Shown here one piece after another: positions 22,189 through 33,179 of a stretch of DNA of 64,000 nucleotides (within the stretch, counting starts at the first letter, position 1; each line of letters begins with the position of its first letter). Under the pieces are notes generated by a model, which was given only the letters and a program-made list of their open reading frames with translations, made no database searches and was not told the origin of the DNA. The stretch lies in the NCBI RefSeq assembly GCF_025698545.1, contig NC_068577.1:186001-250000 (forward strand), in the 5' to 3' direction. Source of the stretch: Gossypium raimondii (lineage: Eukaryota; Streptophyta; Magnoliopsida; Malvales; Malvaceae). A program made the translations under genes and the position numbers.

Positions 22189-23346
22189 CTGTAACACACA
22201 TTGGTTTAAACAAAATCAACAACCGAAAAAAAGAAATTACAAGCGATTAAAACAGATCTTCGAACACAACACAACGATTTGATCACTTACAAAAACATCA
22301 AAAGATAAGTCAAAAGGAATCAAAACATAAGACTCCATCAATACATTCATGATTAGAAAATTGAATTAAAACAATCATAACTTCAAATTAAAATTATCAT
22401 TCAAATCATCACAGTCGATGATTAATCTATCTAATCATAGTTTAAGGATCTTTAAGATCAGATTACCCTTGACGACAAGGAGTATTTACTCCTCACCTAC
22501 ATAAACCTAACTTCATTCGTATTTTAATTTTACATCAACCAACAAATTCAATTCAATTCATTTTCAGCAACTTTTCATTCACTTTCTCACCAACCAAAAA
22601 ACAGATCAAACCAAAAAGAAAAGCAGATGAAATTTTGACTTCGCAAAAACATGACCATGCAAGCTTAAGGATCTTTAAGATCAAATTCCCGTTTGTTGAC
22701 CGAGAAAACGGATGACAAGAAGTATTTACTACTCATACATGTAAACCTAACATCGTATTCATATTTTAATTTTACATCAATAAATTCAAATTCAAATTCC
22801 GCAACTTTCCCTTCACTTTCTCACCAACCAAACAACAGATCAAACCAAAAAGAAAAACAGATGAAATTTAGACTTTGCAAATACATAATCATATAAGCTT
22901 AAAGACCTTTAAGATCAAATTCCCGTTTATTTATCGAGAAAACGGATGAAAAGAAGCTTTTACTACTCATACATGTAAACCTAACATCATAATTTATATT
23001 TTAATGTTACATCAATTAATAAATTCAAATTCATTTTCCGCAACTTTTCCTTCACTTTTTCACCAACCAACAACAGATCAAGCAAAAAAAAAAAAAAAAA
23101 GAAGGAAAACAGATGAAACTTTTGACTTGTAAGCTTAAGGATCTTTAAGATCAAATTCCCGTTTGTTTACCGAGAAAATGGATGAAAAGAAGTTTTTACT
23201 CCTCATACATGTTAACCTAATAAATTCAAATTCGTTTTCCACCACTTTAATTTCCTTTTCTCACCAACCAAACAACAGATCAAACAAAAAAACGAAAAAA
23301 AAAAAGCACATAAAAAATTTAAAAATTTTCAAATCAATAATTTTAC
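22189..23346 (-). other. ERD15 leader (5' UTR) intron
   Basis: On the minus strand the donor is ATCGAAG|GTAAAAT at 23346-23345, and the acceptor is GTGTTACAG ending at 22189, 33 nt before the ATG. The predicted intron is 1158 bp, and most of it is the repeat array at 22439-23345. Long leader introns are common in highly expressed or stress-induced plant genes. Borders are by eye; no transcript was available. Confidence 0.65.
22439..23345. repeat. Four tandem repeats of about 220-236 bp inside the ERD15 leader intron
   Basis: Unit starts are about 22439, 22662, 22897 and 23133. Each has 'cttaaggatctttaagatca', then 'ttcccgtttgttgaccgaga', 'aagaagtatttactactcat', 'aaacctaacat', and finally 'ctcaccaaccaaacaacaga' and 'aaaaacagatgaaa'. 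The unit farthest from the donor (22439) is the most diverged; the other three are close. Confidence 0.85.
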
Positions 23347-23409
23347 CTTCGATCAGCGTAATCGAAAACCTCTTTCGAAATTATCAGTTGAATTTTTGCG
23401 AAAAGCTTT

Positions 23410-23450
23410 GGAAGAAAAGGGAAAGATGGTGAGCTCCTTATATAGGGCAG
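23410..23450 (-). promoter_or_regulatory. ERD15 core promoter
   Basis: TATA box CCCTATATAAGG on the minus strand at about 23436-23447, about 90-100 bp upstream of the leader-intron donor. That predicts a short first exon, about 23410-23347. Confidence 0.6.
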
Positions 23451-23683
23451 GAAAACCGAACCTGATAGGTTAGGGTAAGGAGGATCAGGTTCGGTAATTA
23501 TCCGAAGCAAGGAACTTTGATAGAAATATACCTACTGTACGGCCTGCTGCGAGGGGCGGTGGTGGGTCAACCATCCTTGTCGTTATTCGCTTCTTGGTTT
23601 TTAACCCGTTTGCCTTTTTTGACTTTGGCTTTTACTGGAATGCGTTTTTTACCGTTCATAATGTTACCATTTAAGAAGAGAAA

Positions 23684-24005
23684 GGATAAAATATGCCATT
23701 AGTCCTTGTAATATTTGTAAATTAAAAATTTAATCCCTCTATATTTTAGATTTTTAAATTTATATTCAATTGTTAAGACTGTTAAAATTATTGGTGTGGC
23801 ATTTTAAAATTAAAAAATACTCATTTGACAACAATGTAACTAAAAAAATAACGTTGAAATGAATCTAAATTTAACAAAATAATTTTAATAAGTTTAATAG
23901 TTTAACTTAAATTTTAAAATATAAAAATAAATAAATTAAAATTTTGGAAATAAAAGTATGGAACTGAATTCTAAATTTTTAAAAAGTAAGGGTCTCCCGT
24001 ATAAA
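23684..24005. mobile_element. AT-rich MITE-like repeat (same family as 55301-55643)
   Basis: It begins with 'ggataaaatatgccattagt' and has the internal motifs 'aaatttaatccctctatatt' and 'tggcattttaaaatt', shared in order with the copy at 55301-55643. The right end is eroded. Confidence 0.45.
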
Positions 24006-25130
24006 AGAAACAAAATTTTAAAATAAGAAAAATGAAATCCTTAAATAGTTAAGTTTTATCACTTTATTAAGTGAATTTTATTATTTTATTATTATTAAGC
24101 ATCCTCTCGGTTTTGTCGCTTTCTTGATATTAACGTGATTCCCACCCAAAATGTTCATTGTTTCTAACAAATTTTAAAGATTAAGGACCACGATGACAAA
24201 ATGAACAAACATTAGGGACTAAATTGAGGAATATGCCACAAGAGAAAAGGTGGGAAATGATTGAAGTTAATAAGTGGATAGATGAAATGCTGTGGGTCCC
24301 TCCCATAAACCTAATGAGGCCAAAAAATAAAGGGTGGGGATAATGATTAGATATTTTAAAAGGGAAAGCAAGCAATCCGCGTAGCGCACATGCAAGTGTT
24401 GGTCGGTATGGTAAAAAACATGATTGAGAATGACACCACTTTTTGGCTTTTATTTATTTATTTATTTTAATATTACATATTCAATGTATCTTTATCATGC
24501 TACCTCATCATCTTATCTCTTATTTTATTCATCCAAATTATTCCCTTTTTTATATGATTTGGATTTTTCAAAAAATTAATTTTGTTATGGGGTAAGAGAA
24601 AAAAAATCTAAAGAAATTCTAACATGATTGGTCAGTGTCCTTTATTTTATTTTAATAATTAAATATAAATAAAGTATTATTATTTGATAGAGTAAAAAAA
24701 AGAATGGTTTTGAACGAGAAAAAGAAGTGAAGAATCTTCCTTTCAACTCAGACTTTATCACTCCAGCCGTTGTTTTTCTTTTTGTTATTTCGAAAGTAAC
24801 TGCTTCGGTTTTAACTACTCGAATTTTTTATATTTTTTTTATTTCTCATCAAATGAATGATATATTCTTTCGGAAATCTTAATTATTCTTAACATGATAT
24901 TAGCAAATCTCATTGCTACTACTCAAACAAGCATGAAATGCTTGCATATTCGTCCATAAGGCCAAATCGAATATGTAATTATTAGAATAATTGTTGGAGA
25001 CTCAAATGGTGAAGAGATTAAGAAGAGATTAAGAGGACATTAGATGTTTAATTGATATTTGAAATTAAAAATAAATAAATGAGATATATGATTAATTTTT
25101 TTTAAATAATATCATTTTAGATTCTGATCA
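24006..25130. other. Intergenic, nothing recognised
   Basis: AT-rich with no plausible gene; short frames such as 24181-24375 lack any family features. Confidence 0.5.
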
Positions 25131-25180
25131 CATCTACTTTTTTTAATACAATATCTAGAACTACCCATATCTCCTCCTCA

Positions 25181-25325
25181 GAGAAGGGATTATATGAAAC
25201 TGTGATTCCACGTTATCCCCTTTCCAATGGGAGAATGACAAAGGAAGAAAAATCTGATTTGTCATTTTTCTATTGCAAATAGATAGGGATGACGTGAAAT
25301 CACAGTTTCATACAATCTTTTATCC
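25181..25325. mobile_element. Mutator-like MITE inserted in the SINE-like element
   Basis: 145 bp. The ends are GAGAAGGGATTATATGAAAC and, reverse-complemented, GGATAAAAGATTGTATGAAAC; the arms continue through ACTGTGATT(C/T)CACGT. The flanks read ATCTCCTCCTCA and ATCTCCTCA, a 9-bp target duplication with a CTC expansion on one side. A relative is at 63090-63283. Confidence 0.65.
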
Positions 25326-25365
25326 ATCTCCTCAACCCATAAATAGAAAAATAATGCGCTTCAAC

Positions 25366-25800
25366 TAGAGGTGATCATGGGTTGGGCTATTCGGCCCGAC
25401 CCGACGGCCCACTCGAAAAATAGAAAGGTTCGGGTAAAAATATAGGCCCGAAATATGGGTTTGGGTAAAAAAAGAGACGCGTTTAGAAAACTGGCTAGGC
25501 CTCGGGAAAAACTTTTTTGGCCCGGGCCCGACCCGGCCCGAATTATATATTAAATATATATTTTTATTTTTAATCAAATATACTTTTCAATCAAATATAT
25601 ATTAAATATATACTTTTTTGGTGTTGTAAAATTTAATGAGTCGGGTCGGGCCGAACTCGGGCTTAGCAATTTTCTTTCGGGTCGGGCTTGGACAAATTTT
25701 TAGGCCCATATTTCAGGTCGAGCCGGGCCTGATCTTAGAAAATGGGCCTAAATTTTTGTCTGGGCCGGCCCGAACCCGACCCGAACCATGATTACCTCTA
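25366..25800. mobile_element. hAT MITE with perfect 8-bp target duplication
   Basis: 435 bp. The ends are TAGAGGTGATCATGGGTTGG and, reverse-complemented, TAGAGGTAATCATGGTTCGG. GCTTCAAC flanks it on both sides (25358-25365 and 25801-25808). Subterminal arms are rich in GGCCCG/CGGGCC. The perfect target duplication points to a recent insertion. Confidence 0.85.
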
Positions 25801-25979
25801 GCTTCAACACACTCGAATCTATATTCTTCTGCATTGGTAACAATACTCATGCCAATTGAACTAATTATCGGTGTATCAAATATTTATTCATAAAAAAATG
25901 AAAAAGCATTTCAACTCGGATTATTATTTCGGGCAATTTCCTACTCCCTCAACTTTTCTCTTAAATTTTGTAATCCTTA

Positions 25980-26480
25980 AGAAGCTTGTTTTTCCCATTT
26001 TTAGTTGGTGGCAGTGACCTTATGGCCAGTCGATGGCCTTCCTCTCCTACCTACTCTCCTCCTTACCCTTTCCTTTTCTTTCTTTTCATTTCCATCTTCT
26101 TCCCCCTTCCATTTTCTCCCTTCTCTACCTCACTTATCCAACGACCCTTCTGCCAAGCCATTTGTCTCCACTGTCAGTGCAATTGGCCTTAATGTCGACT
26201 GTCGTGGGCCCTTCTTTTTTCTTTGTCTTTCAGCAAAATAACCTCGAGATTTCTCCCATTCCCCTTAGCCTTCTAGTTGTCGGAATAGTGGAGGAGAGAT
26301 TCTCGGCTACCTTGTGGTCTTTCCACGGTTACCCCTTGGAGCTTGGCTCATTTTCTCCAATAAAGAGTCTCCTCAACCTTTGTATTTCAGTGTTCCAGCA
26401 AGGTCATTGTGTTTGGTGGACTGACTCGTGCATGGTGATGTCAAATATGATTGCACCAATCCTTTACAATCTAGTTACAC
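25980..26480. other. C/T-rich island of unknown origin
   Basis: Base composition differs from both flanks: C- and T-rich, with much fewer A runs. Overlapping frames on the plus strand (longest about 26033-26506) have no domain I recognise. It could be a fragment of a larger element or a dead gene piece. Confidence 0.35.
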
Positions 26481-26823
26481 CCTTACTTAAAAAATTATTT
26501 TTTTAGAAATATTTATAAAAACGACTTTAAAACTTTACCAAACAATGTTCAAGAGTTATAAAATAAAACTTAATATGTCAAAATAAAATCTAAAATTAGT
26601 ATAAAAACAAAAAAAATTTAATGAAACCCAATTATCACGAACGGCTAAGAAAATTTTCAAAAAATCTGACCAAACCAAATCCAACTCAGTGCCATCCATA
26701 CTAAATACGAATTAGATACAAATATAGAACACACATTTTAGAAAAATAAATGAAAAATGAAACAGCATAAGATAAAGAAATAAAGATGCACATGTATAGG
26801 GTAATGCAAAACAAGATTCTAAA

Positions 26824-27561
26824 TTATACCTTCTTTGTTCCATTCTTAGGACCGGTTTGATCTTCTCGGCTTCGTTCCGGGTTCCATCTCGTGATTGTCT
26901 GTTCTTCAACAGTGTAGTGCTCTAAACATGAAGGAGAGTTTGCACCTTGGTTATTACTATTCACGATAACAGTCAATAACGTTTTTGCAACACTTCCACA
27001 AAGACGAACCGTACAATGAACATCTGACCACACTCTCAATCGACCATTTAGATCATTATCTCCTTCTGATAGTACCAACACCGCGTACTCGGAATGAACA
27101 AGAGCAGGATGGTGACGGTAGGCAACAAAGTCCACACCATACTGCAATCCTGATCTTACAACCCAATTTTTATGCCGAAGATGAGAATACACCTTGTAAG
27201 AAACAGGAAACACTGGCTTTTTGGATTTTAAGTAGTCCCATAGCTCTTCATTACTCTTTATGTATCCGTCTTCACCGATGACTTTGAGGCATTTGAGTGA
27301 AAAACACAAATAGAAAGCTTCCTCCATATCCAATTGAAACCATTGTTTGTCCTCTTGAGCTGTAATTCTCGGTCGACCGAAACATGAACGGTTGAGAAGA
27401 TCAGCTAATTCAGCATCCACTTCAACAAGTACACTGCAGCTCGAGAGTAAACCCCGAGTCTCAGATTGGATCAAAGAGGATTGGAGTTGTGAGACAATTT
27501 TAGACATGGGATCAGCATTAGCTTTGGCTTGTGAGCCTTTTCCTTTCCATCTAGGCATCAT
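26824..27561 (-). CDS. SEN2: tRNA-splicing endonuclease catalytic subunit (SEN2-type)
   Basis: Single open exon of 245 residues; two ATGs in a row (27561 and 27558) make the exact start open by one codon. The enzyme cuts introns out of pre-tRNA in the nucleus or on mitochondria, as part of a four-subunit complex. The C-terminal catalytic fold is clear: YKVYSHLRHKNWVVRSGLQ, then YGVDFVAYRHHPALVHSEYA, then the VAKTLL block. Tyr148, His156 and Lys193 fit the known Tyr-His-Lys triad. The N-terminal half has the plant-specific MxPRWKxKG start and CFGRP block. The stop overlaps a possible splice donor (AAG|GTATAA), so a small extra exon cannot be fully excluded. The length agrees with Arabidopsis SEN1/SEN2 as I remember it. 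Confidence 0.9.
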   Translation of the reverse strand: MMPRWKGKGSQAKANADPMSKIVSQLQSSLIQSETRGLLSSCSVLVEVDAELADLLNRSCFGRPRITAQEDKQWFQLDMEEAFYLCFSLKCLKVIGEDGYIKSNEELWDYLKSKKPVFPVSYKVYSHLRHKNWVVRSGLQYGVDFVAYRHHPALVHSEYAVLVLSEGDNDLNGRLRVWSDVHCTVRLCGSVAKTLLTVIVNSNNQGANSPSCLEHYTVEEQTITRWNPERSREDQTGPKNGTKKV

Positions 27562-27756
27562 TTATCCTTCAAAATACAAAAAAAACCAAAAATGATTTCG
27601 GTTTATGCTCACTTAAACTTTTCCCAGAAACTCTCTTACTCTTAATTTTTCTTGAAGTACTTGGGTTCTATGCATATCTAGAGACGGATACATGAATATG
27701 ACCGACCCTCGAAATATATAAAAAGACTTACAAAGACTAAAAATATCCATGTCCAA

Positions 27757-27996
27757 CATGGTTGTTAGAACCGGACTAGACCAGTCGGTTCGACCGGGAC
27801 CCGGCCGGCATATTGGTCTAAATAAAGCGGTCAAACCGGTTTTTGAATGAACCGCTCGAAACTGATTGAACCGTTTAAATATGCTTTTTCTTTTAAAAAA
27901 TTATGAAGTTTTCAATAACTCATTTAATTGAAACCTGAACAACGAACGAACCAATCAAAATGAAAATCGATTATCTAACCGATTTTTAAAACCATG
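27757..27996. mobile_element. MITE-like repeat with CATGGTT ends
   Basis: The left end is CATGGTTGTTAGAACCGG. The right end, reverse-complemented, is CATGGTTTTAAAAATCGG. The interior has 'cggttcgaccgg' motifs and 'catattggtctaaataaag', shared with the repeat at 62779-63080. No clear target duplication. Confidence 0.5.
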
Positions 27997-28017
27997 ATGT
28001 TCTGTACATAACCATAC

Positions 28018-28510
28018 AGAGATTCTCATCCGTCCTATAAGCAAAACTCTTCCTCTGTCAGAATTCCAAAACGTAAGACATTTAACTTGCCATAACCAAG
28101 AACTACAATAGGAAAAAGAAAAAAAAAAACAACTTTAAGTTTACTCTTACTTGAGAGAGAATGACGGTTTCTTTAAACAAGAGAAAAGATGATCAACTTC
28201 TACTTTCGCTTATTGAAAAATATTGTTCCAACACTTGCTGAAAGTAAATAGATGGAATCTTGTACACAGTTCCAGCCCCTAATCTGCAAGTAAATAAACA
28301 TTTTTTGAATTTTTCATGCTTCCAAATTACCATAACAAAGACAAATGAGAGGAAAATAGGCACACAAAAAGAAAAAAGAATACAGATTTCATTTTTCTCT
28401 TACTTGAAAGAGAGTGACGACGGGTTTGCTTTAAACAAGAGAAACAAGATGATCAGCTTCTACTTTTGCTAGTTGAGGAATATCGTCGAACACTTGGTGA
28501 GCTAAGAAGA
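28018..28510. repeat. Tandem duplication, period about 253 bp, upstream of SEN2
   Basis: Blocks such as CTCTTACTTGAGAGAGAATG, 'ctttaaacaagagaaa', 'agatgatcaacttctacttt' and 'caacacttg' at 28144-28235 recur at 28397-28490. It lies 450-950 bp upstream of the SEN2 start, so it may be part of its leader or promoter. Confidence 0.65.
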
Positions 28511-30900
28511 TGCACCTAAAAACTGTCAACAAAGTACAAAATATACCTTAAAAAACAATCAGAAATCACATAGAAGTGGTGAAAACACCAAATTAAAAGA
28601 AGAATTAAAATCGTCGTCGACCCACCGAATTGTTTAAATGAAAACGAAGCCAAACAGATCCTTGGTTTATTCGAAAGATAAAAAAGAAGAGGGAAGGTTA
28701 ATGGGCTAAAAACACAAATAGGAAATATAAAAGAGGGGAAGGGGGTTAATGGGCTAAAAACACTAATTGGAAATGGGCTAAAACCTCATACATAGAACAT
28801 GAAATATAATATTTAGATTGTTTTTTTTATCAAATTATATTTAAATTATTAAAATATTAATTATACAAAAAATTATAAAAGTTTAGTTTTACTGTGGTTT
28901 AAATGAATCCTTAAATGTTAGAGATTTAAATTTTAAACCTACTAAATGTAATTTCTTAAAAGATAAAAGTATGAACGGATTTAACAAAATTTTGGGTTCA
29001 ATTGATTTTTTACGTTGTTGATGACAGATTAAAGTAGGAGAGGAGATGATAATTCACACCGTGGAGAACGTGCCAAGAGCTATAACAGAGTGTGTTTTAT
29101 TTTTACGGTGAAAAAGGTTTAACAAGAAAGATATAAGGTCTTTCTAATATCAAGGACGAGTATTTATAGGTGAGGGTGACCTTCTCTTATTATTGAGTTT
29201 TAACACATGTATGGTACAGGTGTCATTAAGTCAGTCAATTGAGGAGCTCAGTAATCCTCTAGATAGATGGTGATGGGATAGAGATGACTAAACATGACCA
29301 CACATGGAAAGAATGACCCAACACGTATTATGTATATGTATGTTTATGAAGTCCGATCTTTGATAAATTTTTACATTTAGTTTTTTATTAAAAAAAGTTA
29401 TAAATATCTAAATTATAAGAATATTAATATGTTGAGAGTAAAAGGAAGTGATTTTCAGAAATTGAAGGTCATAAGTAGGTTGATATTTGTCTTCTTCAAT
29501 GTCTGACCTTCTAAATAAATGGACATAAGAAGGATAAGGTTTCCAAAAAGTCTTAATCCCTATCATTTTTATATCCACTTTTAAGAGAGGGTTAGAGCAA
29601 ATAATTGATCTAAACGTTGAACTAATAATTGGGTGAACTTTAAATTTATATTTTTAATATTTATTTATAAATATTTTATTGTTAATTTAAAATTATAGAT
29701 TCTTTTAATCGAGGATTGAGCTTTAATTAAATGAAATCATTGTTGCTGCAAAAACGAAGAGGATGTGAGTTTAAGATTATTTAAAGAAAAAAATTGTGCA
29801 AATAACATATATTTAAGATTATTTAAGGAAATAGTACGATTTTGCTATTTGTACAGGGCACAAAATCACACTCCGTAGGAATAATCAACCATTTCACTCA
29901 TTTTTTCTTTTAAATCTTATACTATAAAGTGATGTATGAATGTTATGTTCGCAAAATAATCCCAAAAAAGAAAAAAAAAACAAATTGACAATGAAATGCG
30001 ACACTGAAAGAATTCAGAAATAAACCAAAGATGCATCACATTTATCAAAACACAACACTATAAAGCATACATGTTTTTATGTAAAAAAAAATGTTTCGAA
30101 ATATCTAATATCGTAACATGTTGACTTCGCTTTAACTACTTCACTGCAAAATTGAAAATTGAATTTAAAAAAAAAAAATTTATCACTTCCCCACTTTCTT
30201 CCTACCAAATTGGAAATTTTGTAATTAATACATATTTAATAATTAAAATTATTATTTAAGCTTAATTAAAATTATATAATAATTTTATCTTTTAATTTTT
30301 TCCGAAAATAAATAAACCTGCTTTTACCAATTGGTAAAGTTATTTTTATTGTATGAATATTAATTTTTATTGGTAAAATTATGAATATTAATATATGATA
30401 TATATATACTTTTTTTTTATTGTGGAGAAAAATATAATTAAAGTAAAATAGAAAAGGGGTATTGGTATGGAAAAATAGTTTCAAGGTAGAATGCTTTTTT
30501 AAAGCACTAAAAGCCAAAAGAAAATGTAAAAGTCATACTACAACCCTAACAAAACTAATAAAGACATTTTCCCCCTTTTCCTTCCATGGTGAAAATGCAA
30601 TAAAGCAGCCACTCAACCCTCCTTCGAAGAAGAGAAGAAGAAAAAGAGCTTTTGATTGGTGCAAGCGGTGTAAATAGAGAATGCTATAGAACAACAATTT
30701 TAATTCGAAGAACTTAATAATTATTTTTGTAACTTTTTGAAATTGAGTGACCAAAACGTAAATTTAATAATAGTTTAGTGGCATTGAAGTTATTTACCCA
30801 TAACTGAGATAATTAAGGGGGAAAAGGAACACGTATACAAAGATTAGGTAGAAGAATGTAGAACCGTTGAGGTCATGTTTCATACTACATGACCTCACTC
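28511..30900. other. Intergenic, AT-rich, with repeat scraps
   Basis: A SINE-like scrap lies at about 29709-29775 ('ttgagctttaattaaatga ... gaggatgtgagttta'). The stretch 30715-30795 resembles the right end of the repeat at about 61380-61790 ('gaaattgagtgaccaaaacg'). No gene seen. Confidence 0.45.
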
Positions 30901-30916
30901 TTTTGCATCATTTGTA

Positions 30917-30926
30917 GTATAAATAA
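30917..30926 (+). promoter_or_regulatory. LBD gene TATA box
   Basis: GTATAAATAA, 78 bp upstream of the ATG at 31004; the spacing gives a leader of about 50 bp. Confidence 0.55.
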
Positions 30927-31003
30927 TAGTATACCCCTTTTTCTCTTTTACAATTCCAACCTGCTTTTTCATATCCTTTCCCTAAAAGCTCATTTTGCAA
31001 GAT

Positions 31004-32966
31004 ATGGAATACAGTGAACCAATTCCAACTCCTACTGTTTCTTCTTCTCCATCCCTTTCACCCAATTCTTCGATCTCTTCGAACTCACCACCTTCTCCAC
31101 CGTTGTCGCCGCCGCTGGTGGTTATTAGCCCATGTGCCGCTTGCAAAATTTTGAGGAGAAGGTGTGCTGATAAATGTGTGTTGGCACCTTATTTTCCTCC
31201 TACTGAACCAGCCAAGTTCGCCATTGCTCATCGTGTCTTTGGTGCTAGCAACATCATCAAGTTCTTGCAGGTGGTTTTATGGTCTTTCCTACAACTAAAT
31301 AATATTCCTCTTGTCATGTTTTATCCCTATTGGAAATGATAATAAGGGTATTTTTTTTTGTTTGGATTTTATGCTCAGTATAAATATCATAAGTAGTTGT
31401 TCAAGTTTTAGGGTGGGTTTAGATGGACGGTGCGTTTACTTATGATTAGTGTAAAAATAACGGTGGGGTGAGATTAGATACTGCAACGATATTGTAGCGT
31501 AAGATAAAAAGTAAGCTAAACACACCGCACTGCACCTCGCCACCCATCCAAACCCACTCTTAGGTAATTTGAAATATTAGTCTTAAATTTTACCTAATAT
31601 CACTTATATATATGGTATAATTTATTTAATTTTTTTTATCTTATATAAATTACATAAGATATAATGATAAATGAAATAATAAGATATTATAAATTTGAAA
31701 ACAAGTCAAGTCAGACTTGAACTTCTAATATTAGAGCCTAAGGTTGACCCATAATTTAAACTGATCTGATTTTTCTCTAAATTCATTTTTCAAACCTAAT
31801 ACTTTTATTCAAATCATCCCAAATTTTGGATAAACCTTTAAATTTAAACAAATAACTCGTTGGTTTATCAAGTTTATTCCACTTTAATAATTCTACAAGT
31901 CTATTTACTTCTTAGTGTAGAGACATCACTGGCTCTGGGAGGGATTGGTTGTTGTACATAGGTAGGGACATTTAATGTGGAAAGAACCCTACTTTTCTAA
32001 ACAAAAATGTTGACGCTCACTGATGTATATGTACTTTATATATATCCAACTTCTCCAAATACCTTGCCTTTTCCACACATTGAAATGAAGTGATTCACTG
32101 TATACCAAATCGATTTTTTTTAAAAGATAAACGAAATTTTATTATGAAAAAGTCAAAAGAAATGGCAAAAGAGGTGGATAGGCAATACATAAGTCATTAA
32201 ATTTAAAAGCATTCAAACCTATAATCTCTATGTCAAAGGGCAAAAACAAGGGAGGAAAGCAGTCGTTCTAGCACCCAAAATGATAAGTTTGTTATTTAGA
32301 CTTTTTAAATTTTTTAAAAAATTTCAAGTTAGTATAATGGTGAAATTGCATTTTGCCCTCATAAAATCGTTGATTCATTTCTGGTCTCTTAAAGTAATTT
32401 TCTAACTTTATTCATGCTCTAAGTTGCTACAAGCAATAATTTCAGCTGAACTAATACTCATTTAGACTAATCGTATTCCACTTTTGTGGAGATTTATAGT
32501 CAATATTTTGACATTAAGCCCTATTGATTTGATATAGTGGTTAAAGGTGTAACATCAACGTTGGCTAAACCATGGACCATCTGAAATTTTTGTCCGCATG
32601 CAGGAGCTTCCCGAGTGTCAAAGGTCGGATGCCGTGAGCAGCATGGTTTACGAGGCTGGGGCAAGGATCAGGGACCCTGTTTACGGCTGTGCGGGGGCGG
32701 TTTTCCAGTTGCAAAAGCAAGTGAACGAGCTTCAAGCACAGTTGGCCAAAGCTCAAGCCCAAGTCGTCAACATGCAATTGCAACAAGCAAACGTCCTGGC
32801 TTTGCTTTGCATGGACATGGACAAGGCACCGTCGTCTCCTCCACCAAACTCTCCGCAATCAGCCGTTGGTGACACTTTCATAACCAACAGCAGCTACCTA
32901 AGCTTCATGGAAGACATCAACAACGATGCCAACTCAGGGTCCCTTTGGGAGCCTCTTTGGACATGA
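31004..32966 (+). CDS. LOB-domain transcription factor (LBD1/LBD11 type)
   Basis: Two exons, 31004-31270 and 32604-32966, giving 209 residues; splice sites are TTGCAG|GTGG and GCATGCAG|GAG. After a Ser/Pro-rich start comes the zinc-finger-like C block CAACKILRRRCADKC (residues 44-58). The GAS block follows, with APYFPP, FGASNIIKF (79-87) and DPVYGCAGAVFQLQKQ, and then a Leu-zipper-like coiled coil (VNELQAQLAKAQ and on). This is a complete class I LOB domain, which binds DNA as a dimer. The Pro-rich start and the sequence around ELPECQRSDAVSSMVYEAGA point to LBD1/LBD11, which act in cambium and secondary growth. The frame before 31004 has no ATG. The 1333-bp intron holds a MITE (31411-31559). 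Confidence 0.93.
31411..31559. mobile_element. Tourist/Harbinger-like MITE in the LBD intron
   Basis: 149 bp. The ends are GGGTGGGTTTAGATGGACGG and, reverse-complemented, GAGTGGGTTTGGATGGGTGG, flanked by TTA on both sides (31408-31410 and 31560-31562). The interior 'ttagtgtaaaaataacggtg' recurs, inverted, in the copy at 45389-45532. Confidence 0.7.
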
Positions 32967-32990
32967 TTAATCCTTCAAATTATATAAAAT

Positions 32991-33179
32991 GGTTAATATA
33001 TCATTTGGTACCTAAGGTTTTTTTGTGTCCCAATTTAGTATCCAGGGCACAATGAGTGTTTGACATTCGTGCTCTACTACAAAAATATAGGTATTTAATT
33101 GGGACAAAAAAAAAACTTAAATTCAATTACTGAATTGAACATTAAAATTAAACTCAAGTACCAAACAATATATTAACCC
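32991..33179. mobile_element. MITE-like repeat just 3' of the LBD stop
   Basis: The left end is GGTTAATATATCATTTGGTA. The right end, reverse-complemented, is GGGTTAATATATTGTTTGGT. The interior has 'cccaatttagta' paired with 'aattgggac'. It starts 24 bp after the stop codon and so probably lies in the 3' untranslated region. A second copy is at 48491-48694. Confidence 0.6.

Larger units (their letters stand above)
25131..25880 (-). mobile_element. SINE-like element, interrupted by two MITEs
   Basis: Read on the minus strand, the pieces 25880-25809, 25365-25326 and 25180-25131 join into one unit resembling copies at 33481-33590 and 63843-63965. It has 'tcaattggcatgagtattg', 'gattcgagtgtgttgaagcg', 'ctatttatgggttgaggaga' and an A-rich 3' tail. 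The blocks around TTGGCAT and TTCGAGTGC sit where tRNA-derived SINEs have their A and B boxes. Confidence 0.55.

Noticed and set aside
22439-23345. Regular repeats considered as a CRISPR-like or satellite array
   Set aside because: Units are over 200 bp, contiguous without spacers, and lie in a spliced plant leader intron.
26005-26506. Overlapping frames in the C/T-rich island
   Set aside because: No recognised domain, no supporting splice structure, and biased composition; reported only as an odd island.
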